Assembly: GCA_009731425.1 (NCBI GenBank)
Contig: AP018794.1
Location: forward strand, 4,327,501 to 4,391,500
DNA length: 64,000 nt
Direction: 5' to 3'
Source: Lachnospiraceae bacterium KM106-2
GTDB taxonomy: Bacteria > Bacillota > Clostridia > Lachnospirales > Lachnospiraceae
The position numbers and the translations under genes are program-made. Below the pieces are notes generated by a model. That model was not told where the DNA came from. It ran no database searches and saw only the letters and a list, made by a program, of their open reading frames with translations. Shown one piece after another: positions 42,550 through 51,744 of this stretch; position 1 is the stretch's first letter; each line of letters opens with the position of its first letter.

Positions 42550-43971
42550 GTGGTACATCAGTACAAAAACAATGGGTATAATATCGTACTTGACGTAAAT
42601 AGTGGAAGCATCCATGTTGTTGATGAGTTAAGTTATGATATTATTGGACTTTTCGAGAGTGAAAGTGAGGAAACCATCATTAAAATGATGATGGATAAAT
42701 ATACAAAACCTGAAAACCAAAAGCTAATCGAAGGAACAGTTACCGAAGAAGATATTAAAGAAGTATTGAATGAGGTAAAAGAGTTAAAAGAACAGGGTTC
42801 TTTATTTACAGAAGATATTTACGAAAATTACATTACAGATTTCAAAAAGAGAAAAACTGTTGTAAAAGCATTATGTCTTCATATTGCACATGATTGTAAT
42901 TTAAGATGTAAATATTGTTTCGCTGATGAAGGAGAATATAGAGGTCGTCGTGCTTTAATGACTTATGAAGTTGGTAAGCAAGCACTTGATTTCTTAATCG
43001 CTAATTCAGGAAGCCGTCATAATCTTGAAGTTGATTTCTTTGGTGGAGAACCATTAATGAACTGGGATGTTGTAAAACAGCTCGTTATCTATGGTAGAGA
43101 ACAAGAAAAGCTTCATAATAAGAAATTCCGTTTTACATTAACAACAAACGGTGTGCTTTTAAATGATGACATCATGGAATTTGCTAACAAGGAAATGTCT
43201 AACGTTGTACTTAGTGTTGACGGAAGAAAAGAAATCCATGATATGATGAGACCAACACGTAATGGTAAAGGAAGTTATGATATTATCATGCCTAAGTTTA
43301 AAAAGCTTGCTGAGAGTCGTAACCAAATGAACTATTATGTGAGAGGTACATTTACTCATCACAATATTGACTTTGCTCAAGATGTTTTAGATCTTGCAGA
43401 TCTTGGTTTTAAACAAATTTCTGTGGAACCTGTTGTAGCTCAAGATGAAGAAGAGTATGCAATTCGTAAAGAAGATCTTCCATTCATCTATGATCAATAC
43501 GATAAACTTGCGAAGGAAATGATCAAACGTAAGAAAGAAGGAAAAGGATTTAATTTCTTCCACTTTATGATCGATCTTGAAGGCGGTCCTTGTGTTTACA
43601 AACGTCTTTCAGGCTGTGGTTCAGGTATTGAATACTTAGCAGTTACACCATGGGGAGATTTATACCCATGTCATCAATTTGTAGGTATTGATGAATACTT
43701 ACTCGGTAATGTCTTTGAAGGCATTCAAAAACCAGAGATTCAGGATGAATTTAAATGCTGTAATGTTTATACAAAAGAACATTGTAAGAATTGTTTCGCT
43801 AAGTTTTATTGTAGCGGTGGCTGTGCAGCTAACTCTTACAATTTTACCGGTAGCATCAATGACACTTATGAAGTTGGTTGTGAACTTCAACGTAAGAGAG
43901 TTGAGAGTGCAATCATGATTAAAGTTGCAGAAGCTGAGATGAAAGAAGAAGCAGAGCTAACTTTAGATTAA
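42550..43971 (+). CDS. SCIFF maturase, radical SAM/SPASM thioether synthase
   Basis: A 473-residue enzyme. The N-terminal about 90 residues form a peptide-recognition (RRE-like) domain. The radical-SAM core has CNLRCKYC (CxxxCxxC) and DFFGGEPL for SAM. The C-terminal SPASM region is Cys-rich (CGSGIEYLA, then CHQF, CCNV, CKNCFAKFYCSGGCAAN and a last Cys) and holds two auxiliary 4Fe-4S clusters. It installs thioether bridges in the upstream peptide. GTG 42550 is favoured, eight bases after GAAAGGAG; a TTG at 42532 overlaps that site. Confidence 0.93.
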   Translation: MVHQYKNNGYNIVLDVNSGSIHVVDELSYDIIGLFESESEETIIKMMMDKYTKPENQKLIEGTVTEEDIKEVLNEVKELKEQGSLFTEDIYENYITDFKKRKTVVKALCLHIAHDCNLRCKYCFADEGEYRGRRALMTYEVGKQALDFLIANSGSRHNLEVDFFGGEPLMNWDVVKQLVIYGREQEKLHNKKFRFTLTTNGVLLNDDIMEFANKEMSNVVLSVDGRKEIHDMMRPTRNGKGSYDIIMPKFKKLAESRNQMNYYVRGTFTHHNIDFAQDVLDLADLGFKQISVEPVVAQDEEEYAIRKEDLPFIYDQYDKLAKEMIKRKKEGKGFNFFHFMIDLEGGPCVYKRLSGCGSGIEYLAVTPWGDLYPCHQFVGIDEYLLGNVFEGIQKPEIQDEFKCCNVYTKEHCKNCFAKFYCSGGCAANSYNFTGSINDTYEVGCELQRKRVESAIMIKVAEAEMKEEAELTLD

Positions 43972-43996
43972 TTCGTGTTAAAATGTATAAAAAGGG

Positions 43997-44022
43997 TTGT
44001 CATATTTGAAAAAATATGGCAA
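43997..44022 (+). other. hairpin before secDF
   Basis: TTGTCATATTT pairs with AAATATGGCAA around GAAA, with only a short T-rich sequence after it. It may be a weak terminator after the maturase gene or part of the secDF leader. Confidence 0.4.
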
Positions 44023-44073
44023 TCTTATATACATAGATGTTAGATACTATGAGTGGGAAAAGGAGAATAGGTA

Positions 44074-46221
44074 ATGAAGAATACAAAAAAAGGTATACTG
44101 CAACTGTTATTTATTGTTGTAGTAATTGGAGCATTATCTACAGTTGCCTTAGTTGGTGTTGGTAAGAACAAGATAGGTAGTGCAAAAAAAATCAAGCTAG
44201 GCCTTGATTTAGCTGGCGGTGTTAGTATCACGTATCAGACACAAAAGAGTAATCCAACTGATACGGAAATGAAAGATACAATTTACAAGATGCAGAAACG
44301 TGTTGAAAACTATAGTACAGAGTCGGAAGTTTACCAAGAAGGTAGCGATCGTATCAATATCGACATTCCTGGTGAAGACGATGCAGATGCTGTATTAACT
44401 GCATTAGGTAAAGCTGGATCAATTTCATTTGTAGATCCTGATGGCAAAGAAGTTATCAATGGTAAGCATGTAAAAACTGCTACCGCTCAGACAATTAACG
44501 AAAATGGTATGAAACAGTATATTGTTTCATTAACATTAAATTCAAAAGGTGCTAAATTATTTGGTGAGGCAACAACTCGCCTTGCTCCAAATCGTGAATC
44601 AATTTCTATTGTTTATGATGGTAAGACAATTTCTTCACCAGCCGTTCAGACAGCAATCTTAGATGGTAAATGTCAGATCGATGGACAGAAATCATTTGAA
44701 GAAGCAGATGAATTAGCTTCTACAATTCGTATCGGTGCACTTCCAATCGAGTTAAAAGAAATTCGTTCTAACGTTGTAGGTGCTAAATTAGGCTCCGAAG
44801 CAATGAGCAAGAGTTTATTAGCTGGTGCGATCGGTTTCGTACTTGTATTAATCTTTATGGTTACGGTATATCGTATTCCAGGTCTTGCTGCAAGTATTGC
44901 ATTGTGTTTATATATAGCATTAGAGTTAGTGTTATTACAATTATTAGAAGTTACTCTTACACTTCCTGGTGTAGCCGGTATCATACTTGGAATTGGTATG
45001 GCGGTAGATGCCAATGTCATTATCTTTACAAGAATTAAGGAAGAACTTGCGAAAGGTAAAACTGTTAAGAGTGCAATTAAAGTTGGTTTTAACAAAGCGT
45101 TATCCGCTATCGTAGATGGTAATGTTACAACATTGATCGCTGCCGGAGTTTTATACTTTAAAGGTTCTGGTACCGTCAAAGGTTTCGCTACAACATTAGC
45201 AATTGGTATTTTATTATCTATGTTTACAGCTCTTACAATCACAAAATATGTATTAAAAGCATTCTACGCTTTGGGTGCTGATGATGTGAAGTATTTTGGT
45301 ACAGCAAGAGAATCTAAGGTTATCAATTACACTGGTAACATGAAAAAGTACCTTGCTATTTCTGGATGTTTAATCCTTCTTGGATTTGCTGCAATGGGAT
45401 ACAATGGTGCTAAAGGTAATGAAATCTTAAATTATGGTCTTGACTTCAAAGGTGGTACATCATCTCAAGTACCAATGAAAGATAAGATTACATCAGACGT
45501 TAAGAAAGACGTTGAAAAAGCATATGCTAAGATCATCGGATATACACCTTCTATTTCAGAAGTTCGTGGACAAAATGCATTTATTATTAAAACACAGACA
45601 TTGAAAAAGGATAAACGTGAAGAAGTTCAACAAATGTTAGTAAAAGACTTCGGTGTGGACAAGTCTAAGATCACAACAGAAAGTATTAGTGGTTCTGTAA
45701 GTGATGAAATGAAGCAAGATGCAGTTATTGCAGTAGTTATTTCTACAATTTGTATGTTACTTTATATCTGGATCCGATTCAAAGATATCAACTTTGGTGC
45801 CAGTGCAGTACTTGCATTATTACATGATGTTTTAGTTGTATTAATGGTATATGCAGTTGCACGTATTAGTGTTGATAGCACATTTATCGCTTGTATGTTA
45901 ACAATCGTAGGTTACTCTATCAATGCGACAATCGTTATCTTCGACCGTATTCGTGAGAATATCTCAGAACGTATGACAGAAGAAAGGTTAGCTGAAGTTG
46001 TTAATAGAAGTATTAGTCAGACATTCTCTAGAAGTATTAATACATCTTTAACTACATTTATCATGGTATTTGTTCTTTATATCTTTGGTGTGGATTCCTT
46101 AAAAGACTTCGCATTACCATTGATGGCAGGTATCATCTGTGGTGGTTATTCTTCAATCTGTATCACAGGTACATTATGGTACACATTTAAACGTAAGTTT
46201 GGAAAATTAGCTACAAAATAG
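44074..46221 (+). CDS. secDF: fused protein translocase subunit SecDF
   Basis: A 715-residue RND-type membrane protein combining SecD and SecF. The N-terminal half has helix 1 (about 9-29), the periplasmic-type P1 domain with LGLDLAGGVSI and SGSISFVDP-like sequence, and five helices with GMAVDANVIIF. The second half repeats this with YGLDFKGG and the SecF motif GYSINATIVIFDRIREN. It uses the proton or sodium gradient to pull exported proteins through SecYEG; YajC is encoded upstream. Fusion is usual in many Firmicutes. Confidence 0.95.
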   Translation: MKNTKKGILQLLFIVVVIGALSTVALVGVGKNKIGSAKKIKLGLDLAGGVSITYQTQKSNPTDTEMKDTIYKMQKRVENYSTESEVYQEGSDRINIDIPGEDDADAVLTALGKAGSISFVDPDGKEVINGKHVKTATAQTINENGMKQYIVSLTLNSKGAKLFGEATTRLAPNRESISIVYDGKTISSPAVQTAILDGKCQIDGQKSFEEADELASTIRIGALPIELKEIRSNVVGAKLGSEAMSKSLLAGAIGFVLVLIFMVTVYRIPGLAASIALCLYIALELVLLQLLEVTLTLPGVAGIILGIGMAVDANVIIFTRIKEELAKGKTVKSAIKVGFNKALSAIVDGNVTTLIAAGVLYFKGSGTVKGFATTLAIGILLSMFTALTITKYVLKAFYALGADDVKYFGTARESKVINYTGNMKKYLAISGCLILLGFAAMGYNGAKGNEILNYGLDFKGGTSSQVPMKDKITSDVKKDVEKAYAKIIGYTPSISEVRGQNAFIIKTQTLKKDKREEVQQMLVKDFGVDKSKITTESISGSVSDEMKQDAVIAVVISTICMLLYIWIRFKDINFGASAVLALLHDVLVVLMVYAVARISVDSTFIACMLTIVGYSINATIVIFDRIRENISERMTEERLAEVVNRSISQTFSRSINTSLTTFIMVFVLYIFGVDSLKDFALPLMAGIICGGYSSICITGTLWYTFKRKFGKLATK

Positions 46222-46241
46222 TAGTTAAAAATAAAATAAGT

Positions 46242-46286
46242 GAGGCTATATCTTGTTCCTAAGGAGTGGGATATAGCCTCTCTTTA
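46242..46286 (+). terminator. intrinsic terminator after secDF
   Basis: GAGGCTATATC pairs with GATATAGCCTC, followed by TCTTTATT. Confidence 0.75.
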
Positions 46287-46313
46287 TTAGTAGATTATGA
46301 GAGGAGTAAGAGA

Positions 46314-47450
46314 ATGAAAAAGGGGAAACTAAAACATATTTTATTAAAACTTGTGTTACCAATAGTTATTGGCGGAGTATTTGGTGTAGCAATCGCAATG
46401 TCAACAGTAAGTCTATTTGAGGATGATATTACGGTTCTTTTTGTAATGTTGGCAGCAATGTATGGATTCATGTTTATTCATATTGTACTTCACGAGGCTG
46501 GACACATGGTGGCAGGACTTTGTACGGGATACCACGTTGCATCATTTCGAATTGGATCTTTTATCTTAGTGAAAAGAGAAGGAAAATGGTGTGTGAAACG
46601 ATACAATATTCCTGGTACTATGGGGCAGTGTTTAATGGATCCACCGGAGATGAAAGAGGGTAGAATTCCATTTGTATTTTATAATTTAGGTGGAGTACTC
46701 GTGAATTTGGTTTTAGGTGCGATCAGTATTCTTCTATTGTGGTTTGTTCCCCAGATGAATAATTACTGGAAGAGTATTAACTTTATGAACATTGTTATGG
46801 CGGTTCTTGTTTTAGTTCAAAATGGAATTCCAATGAAGATAGGCGGAGTCCCAAATGATGCCTATAACATAAAAATGCTTCATAAAGAAGATGCAGTTCA
46901 AAAGGTATTTTACCTACAATTGAAAACATATGCATTATTAGTGCAAGGACAAAAATGGAGTGAGTTACCGTTTGAATGGTTTGATATTCCATTAAGTGAA
47001 GAAAATTCATTCTATACATCACTAAAGTTAATGGAGTATAATTGGTACTTGGATGCACATCAATTTGATGAAGCAAGAAACGTATTAGAAGAGCTGAAGA
47101 AAGCAGAAGCTACAACGCCAAAGCTGTATCAGCATATTCTAAACGGAGAAAGAATGTTTTTAGAATTACTAGGTGAAAACAGACAAGAAGTCATTGAGAG
47201 TATTGTGACACCTGAGTTTGAAAGTTTTCTAAAACAAGGAAAATATATGGTATCGGTTCAACGTGCAAAATATGCATATGAGCGATTATATAAAAAAGAT
47301 AGAGAGAGTGCTAGAAAGATATATCCTCATTTGAAGAAATTGATCGCGGAGAATCCCGCAATAGGTGAGTTGGAACTGGAAGCAGGATTATTGGAATTGA
47401 TTGAGAGTAAAGCCAAAGAGGATGGAGACAGTTTAGAAAGGCCAGAATAA
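46314..47450 (+). CDS. M50-type membrane metallopeptidase-like protein
   Basis: A 378-residue membrane protein. HEAGH near residue 60 is the HExxH zinc motif of site-2-protease-like enzymes, set in a membrane helix, and GGVPNDAYN near residue 180 gives the third (Asp) ligand. The C-terminal about 180 residues are helical and repeat-like, perhaps TPR. Start 46314 is chosen over an earlier ATG because GAGAGGAG is properly spaced and because the earlier one lies inside the secDF terminator. The stop overlaps the recJ start by one base (TAATG). Substrate unknown. Confidence 0.8.
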   Translation: MKKGKLKHILLKLVLPIVIGGVFGVAIAMSTVSLFEDDITVLFVMLAAMYGFMFIHIVLHEAGHMVAGLCTGYHVASFRIGSFILVKREGKWCVKRYNIPGTMGQCLMDPPEMKEGRIPFVFYNLGGVLVNLVLGAISILLLWFVPQMNNYWKSINFMNIVMAVLVLVQNGIPMKIGGVPNDAYNIKMLHKEDAVQKVFYLQLKTYALLVQGQKWSELPFEWFDIPLSEENSFYTSLKLMEYNWYLDAHQFDEARNVLEELKKAEATTPKLYQHILNGERMFLELLGENRQEVIESIVTPEFESFLKQGKYMVSVQRAKYAYERLYKKDRESARKIYPHLKKLIAENPAIGELELEAGLLELIESKAKEDGDSLERPE

Positions 47451-49213
47451 TGGAAAAGTGGTTTATTAAGAATAAAAAAGCAGATTTTGATACGATTGCG
47501 AGTACATTTGGAATTAGTAACATTGTAGCCAGGTTAAGTGTGAATCGTGATATTCACAGCAACGAGGAGATGGAGGCATATCTTCATCCAGATAAAAAGA
47601 GACTTCATGATCCAAAATTAATGAAAGACATGGTGAAATCGGTTTCAATTCTAAAAGAAAAGATCGAAGCGGGAAAAAGAATTCGTATCGTAGGTGATTA
47701 TGATGTCGATGGTGTTATGGCTACCTATATCCTTTATACTGGATTGATGGAATGTAACGCCAATGTAGATTATGAGATTCCAGAGCGAATCAAAGATGGG
47801 TATGGTATTAATATCTCTATTATCGATGCGGCTTATGAAGACGGTATCGATACGATCATTACTTGTGATAACGGAATTGCAGCGCTGAATCAAGTAAAAC
47901 ATGCAAAAGAACTTGGTATGACTGTCATTGTTACGGATCATCATGATATTCCATTTACAGAAGAGGACGAAGTACGTACCTTCCATGTTCCGGAAGCAGA
48001 TGCAGTAGTGAATCCTAAACAGCAGGATTGTCCGTACCCATTTAAGGGGCTTTGCGGTGGCGTGGTTGCTTATAAGCTGGTCTCATGCTTGTATGAGACG
48101 ATGGGAATTAATAGCAATAAAATAGATGACCTATTAGAGTTTGCTGCCATTGCAACGGTGTGTGATGTTATGGACTTAGTTGAGGAAAATCGCATTATTG
48201 TGAAGTATGGTTTGGAGAAGATGAGTCATACGAATCAAGTGGGATTAAAAGCTTTAATGGAAGAAACGGGAATCGCAGATAAGAAGACCTCGGTCTATCA
48301 TCTAGGATTTGTTATCGGACCTTGTATCAACGCCAGTGGCCGTCTAGAATCAGCGAAAGTCAGTCTGCGCTTACTTTTATGTAAAGACAAGGCCGTTGCC
48401 AAGGAGATGGCGAGAGAGTTAAAAGAATTAAATGATGAGCGAAAAGAAATGACAAGCGTTGGTTTAGAGCAGGCTATCGAATATATCGAAACAAAAGACA
48501 TGACGGAAGATAAGGTATTGATCGTCTATATTCCAAATTGTCATGAATCGTTGGCTGGAATCATTGCAGGAAGAATTCGAGAACGTTATCATAAGCCTGC
48601 AATCGTGTTATGTAAGGCTCATGAAGGGGTAAAAGGTTCTGCTCGTTCGATTGATGAGTACAATATGTTTGAAGAGTTAAATCAATGTAAGGAACTTTTA
48701 ACTAAGTTTGGAGGTCACCCAATGGCAGCTGGACTTTCCTTAGAGGAACGCAATATTGAGTCACTTAGAGAACGTTTAAATGATATAACCACATTGACAG
48801 AGGATGATCTGATTGAAAAGGTATCTTTCGACATGGTACTTCCATTAAAAGATATCACATTTCCACTCCTTAAAGAGATGAGCTTCTTAGAACCATATGG
48901 AAAAGGAAATCCGAAACCATTGTTTGCGTTAAAAAATGTTCATATTATAAAAGCGAACATATTAGGAAAGAATAAAAACGTATTGAAATTAATGGTTGAG
49001 GAAACAGATAGTCGAATAAAGTTTCCTGCGATGCTATTTAATCAAGTGGAAGCATTTGAAGAGATGGTGTTGAATAAGTATGGAAAAGATGGTCTGGATG
49101 CAGTTTATGGAGGATTCCAGAGTCAGGTTTTCTTTGATATTGTATTTTATCCGGATATCAATGAATACAATGGTATGCAGACAATTCAAATAATGGTACA
49201 ATATTTTCGTTAG
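47450..49213 (+). CDS. recJ: single-stranded-DNA-specific exonuclease RecJ
   Basis: A 587-residue 5'-to-3' exonuclease for single-stranded DNA in recombination and mismatch repair. DHH-family motifs are GDYDVDGVMAT, TCDNGIA, VTDHHDIP and CGGVVAYKL in the first domain, and GRIRERYHKPAIVL with GGHPMAAGLSL (DHHA1) in the second. An OB-fold C-terminal region follows. It is one-base-overlapped with the M50-type gene and precedes apt; recJ-apt-relA order is common in Firmicutes. Confidence 0.95.
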   Translation: MEKWFIKNKKADFDTIASTFGISNIVARLSVNRDIHSNEEMEAYLHPDKKRLHDPKLMKDMVKSVSILKEKIEAGKRIRIVGDYDVDGVMATYILYTGLMECNANVDYEIPERIKDGYGINISIIDAAYEDGIDTIITCDNGIAALNQVKHAKELGMTVIVTDHHDIPFTEEDEVRTFHVPEADAVVNPKQQDCPYPFKGLCGGVVAYKLVSCLYETMGINSNKIDDLLEFAAIATVCDVMDLVEENRIIVKYGLEKMSHTNQVGLKALMEETGIADKKTSVYHLGFVIGPCINASGRLESAKVSLRLLLCKDKAVAKEMARELKELNDERKEMTSVGLEQAIEYIETKDMTEDKVLIVYIPNCHESLAGIIAGRIRERYHKPAIVLCKAHEGVKGSARSIDEYNMFEELNQCKELLTKFGGHPMAAGLSLEERNIESLRERLNDITTLTEDDLIEKVSFDMVLPLKDITFPLLKEMSFLEPYGKGNPKPLFALKNVHIIKANILGKNKNVLKLMVEETDSRIKFPAMLFNQVEAFEEMVLNKYGKDGLDAVYGGFQSQVFFDIVFYPDINEYNGMQTIQIMVQYFR

Positions 49214-49329
49214 AAAGGCTTTGCGTTTTTTATTCAATACTGGTATAATCTATAAGGATGTTTAAAAAACGAAAAAGAGCGAAATATTTATAATTTTTAT
49301 ATATTTACGTAGATGAAGGAGCAATGAGC

Positions 49330-49854
49330 ATGAAAAAAATCGAAGAATATGTTAGAAGTATCCCTGACTTCCCTGAAAAAGGTATTATTTTCAGAGATGT
49401 AACATCAGTGTTACAGGATCCTGATGGACTTAAACTTTCAATCGACTTAATGCAACAGAAACTTGAAGGTGTTGATTTTGATTTAGTTTTAGGAACAGAA
49501 TCAAGAGGATTCATCTTTGGTGTTCCAATTGCTTATAATTTAAATAAAGGTTTTGTACCAGTTCGTAAAAAAGGTAAATTACCTTGTGAAACAGTTGAAA
49601 TGTCATACGATTTAGAGTATGGTAGTGCAACAATCGAAATTCACAAAGATTCTATTAAACCAGGTCAAAAAGTTATCATTATCGATGATTTAATTGCTAC
49701 TGGTGGAACAATCGAAGCAACGATCAAATTAGTAGAACAATTAGGCGGAGAAGTAGTTAAGACTGTATTCCTTATGGAACTTGCAGGATTAAACGGAAGA
49801 GAACGTCTTAAAGGTTACGATGTAGATGCTGTAATCACATATGAAGGTAAATAA
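49330..49854 (+). CDS. apt: adenine phosphoribosyltransferase
   Basis: A 174-residue type I phosphoribosyltransferase that salvages adenine to AMP using PRPP. The PRPP-binding loop is VIIIDDLIATGGT, and RDVTSVLQDP plus ESRGFIFG are family motifs. ATG 49330 (MKKIEEYV) is preferred because AAGGAG is eight bases upstream; the ATG at 49324 is only two bases from it. Confidence 0.95.
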   Translation: MKKIEEYVRSIPDFPEKGIIFRDVTSVLQDPDGLKLSIDLMQQKLEGVDFDLVLGTESRGFIFGVPIAYNLNKGFVPVRKKGKLPCETVEMSYDLEYGSATIEIHKDSIKPGQKVIIIDDLIATGGTIEATIKLVEQLGGEVVKTVFLMELAGLNGRERLKGYDVDAVITYEGK

Positions 49855-49864
49855 TACAGATCAG

Positions 49865-49902
49865 AACAGTCTTTAGGGAATCAAACTAAAGGCTGTTTTT
49901 TT
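49865..49902 (+). terminator. intrinsic terminator after apt
   Basis: AACAGTCTTTAG pairs with CTAAAGGCTGTT (one G-T), then T7. Confidence 0.85.
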
Positions 49903-49956
49903 AATGACTTTATGTCAAAAAAAGGGTATAATAGATAATATATGGGGGGAATGAAA

Positions 49957-51744
49957 ATGAAGATGAGAATGAAAATACTCGTATTATGTCTTAGCAGTAC
50001 GTTACTTGCTTTAATCTTACAGACAGTACTATTCAAGTATAAGTCGTCGTCCCTTATCTATAATCAGACAAGAAATGAGAATCTTCATTTGCTTGATAAT
50101 ATGCAAAATGAGATTTATACCTACATAAAGGCAATTGAGAAGAATTTGATTCAAGTGTATACGGATAAAGATTTTTTACACGATATGGCCAGTAATCAGA
50201 ATGAGAGTGAATTGAGCAAGAAGTATGATCGGATGGCGTATCAGATCGTGACGGAAGAGTTTCAAACCGGTGATAGAGTAGATGCCTTATATGTCTATAA
50301 TATTGAACATCGATTGATCAGTACATATCGCAGAGCGGTGACACCAAAATATAATTATCCCAAAGATATTTATAATAAGGATTATCCCTGCAATGCAGAG
50401 ATGGTGAAAAAATATGTGAGTTCAGAACAGAATAATATGCTGATTTCAAGCTATTATAACAAATATCGAAAAAAGAACATTATTCGATTTGTAATCCGCT
50501 TCTATGACACTAGGAATATTCAGAGGAAGATCGGATATATCGTATGTGATGTAGACAGCATCGTGCTCAATAAGATCATCGATAAATATAAATCCCAACA
50601 GGGAATGTACATATGGCTTCAGCCAAGGGGAGACCGGGTTACGGTTTTTGATGGTAGTGTAGATGAAGAAAATCAGGAATATTATCAAAATAAAGTAATG
50701 ACTATAAAAAAAGGAAAAACAAGTAGCGAAAAAGAGGAGAGTATCGGCAATCATGTTTTATTTTGTGTAGGACAAAATAAGTATAACTTGGATGCGTACT
50801 CACTAATGCAGAATGATATGCTGAAAGAAAATCAGCGAGGGTTAACCCAATCGCTTCTTATTATCGCATTAATCATGATAATAGCCATCACATTGATCTT
50901 TATCGTTGCTTCCAGCGGGATTACAAAACATTTAGTACAGCTTATGAAGACAATCGAGATGATCAAATCAGGAGATACCCAAAAACGAGTCACCTACCTT
51001 AAGGATGATGAGATCGGGCGTCTGGGGCGAGAGTTTAATGAGATGTTAGATGAGATCAGGGACTTGATCAGTGAGGAGTATGAAACGAAACTGATGTTAA
51101 AAAATGCAGAGTATAAGGCTTTGCAGGCGCAGATCAATCCCCATTTTTTATATAATACATTAGATACGATGAGCAGTATCGCAAGTGTGCAGGATTGTGA
51201 GATCGTGAGTAGCTTATGCCAGTCCTTATCGAATCTATTTCGTTATAGCCTGGATATGAAACATCCTTATACAACACTGGCCAAAGAGATCATATATTTA
51301 AAGAACTATATATTTGTTATGAATGTAAGAATGGGAGGAGAGGTGCAATACAAATTTGATATTGATGAGACTGCATTAAATGAAAAGGTTCCGAGAATTT
51401 CGATTCAGCCATTGGTTGAAAATGCGCTCCAGCACGGCATCAAGAATAAGACTGGAGATAAGGTGATTGAACTGATCGCTAGAATAAGGGGGGAGCAGTT
51501 ACAGATCATTGTAAAAGATAATGGTTTGGGAATGGATGCTACGAAGTTAAATCAACAATTAGAAGAGAATAAGCTGGAACTGGTTGAGGAAGGCAACTCA
51601 ATTGGATTACTAAATATCAATGCCAGAATGAAAATGATTTACGGCGAAGATTGTGGATTACAAATTAAAAGTGAGATAGGTAAGGGAACGAGTGTTATAT
51701 TAACAATTCATAGGGCGAAGGTAGATGAAGTGAAAGATGTATAA
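49957..51744 (+). CDS. YesM-type sensor histidine kinase
   Basis: A 595-residue kinase: helix 1 (about 5-25), an extracellular sensor (about 30-290), helix 2 (about 295-315), HAMP (about 316-370), then a His-kinase domain with AQINPHFLYNTLDTM (phospho-His) and an HATPase with LVENALQHGIKNK and DNGLGM. This is the LytS/YesM class that senses sugars or their binding protein. TATAAT at 49927-49932 is a likely -10. GGGGGGA at 49944-49950 favours ATG 49957 among five closely spaced in-frame ATGs from 49942 on. It overlaps the regulator gene by 8 bp. Confidence 0.9.
   Translation: MKMRMKILVLCLSSTLLALILQTVLFKYKSSSLIYNQTRNENLHLLDNMQNEIYTYIKAIEKNLIQVYTDKDFLHDMASNQNESELSKKYDRMAYQIVTEEFQTGDRVDALYVYNIEHRLISTYRRAVTPKYNYPKDIYNKDYPCNAEMVKKYVSSEQNNMLISSYYNKYRKKNIIRFVIRFYDTRNIQRKIGYIVCDVDSIVLNKIIDKYKSQQGMYIWLQPRGDRVTVFDGSVDEENQEYYQNKVMTIKKGKTSSEKEESIGNHVLFCVGQNKYNLDAYSLMQNDMLKENQRGLTQSLLIIALIMIIAITLIFIVASSGITKHLVQLMKTIEMIKSGDTQKRVTYLKDDEIGRLGREFNEMLDEIRDLISEEYETKLMLKNAEYKALQAQINPHFLYNTLDTMSSIASVQDCEIVSSLCQSLSNLFRYSLDMKHPYTTLAKEIIYLKNYIFVMNVRMGGEVQYKFDIDETALNEKVPRISIQPLVENALQHGIKNKTGDKVIELIARIRGEQLQIIVKDNGLGMDATKLNQQLEENKLELVEEGNSIGLLNINARMKMIYGEDCGLQIKSEIGKGTSVILTIHRAKVDEVKDV

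Noticed and set aside
44673..45242. 189-codon minus-strand open frame
   Set aside because: Lies wholly antisense within the secDF coding region; Thr/Asn/Pro-rich shadow without start signals.
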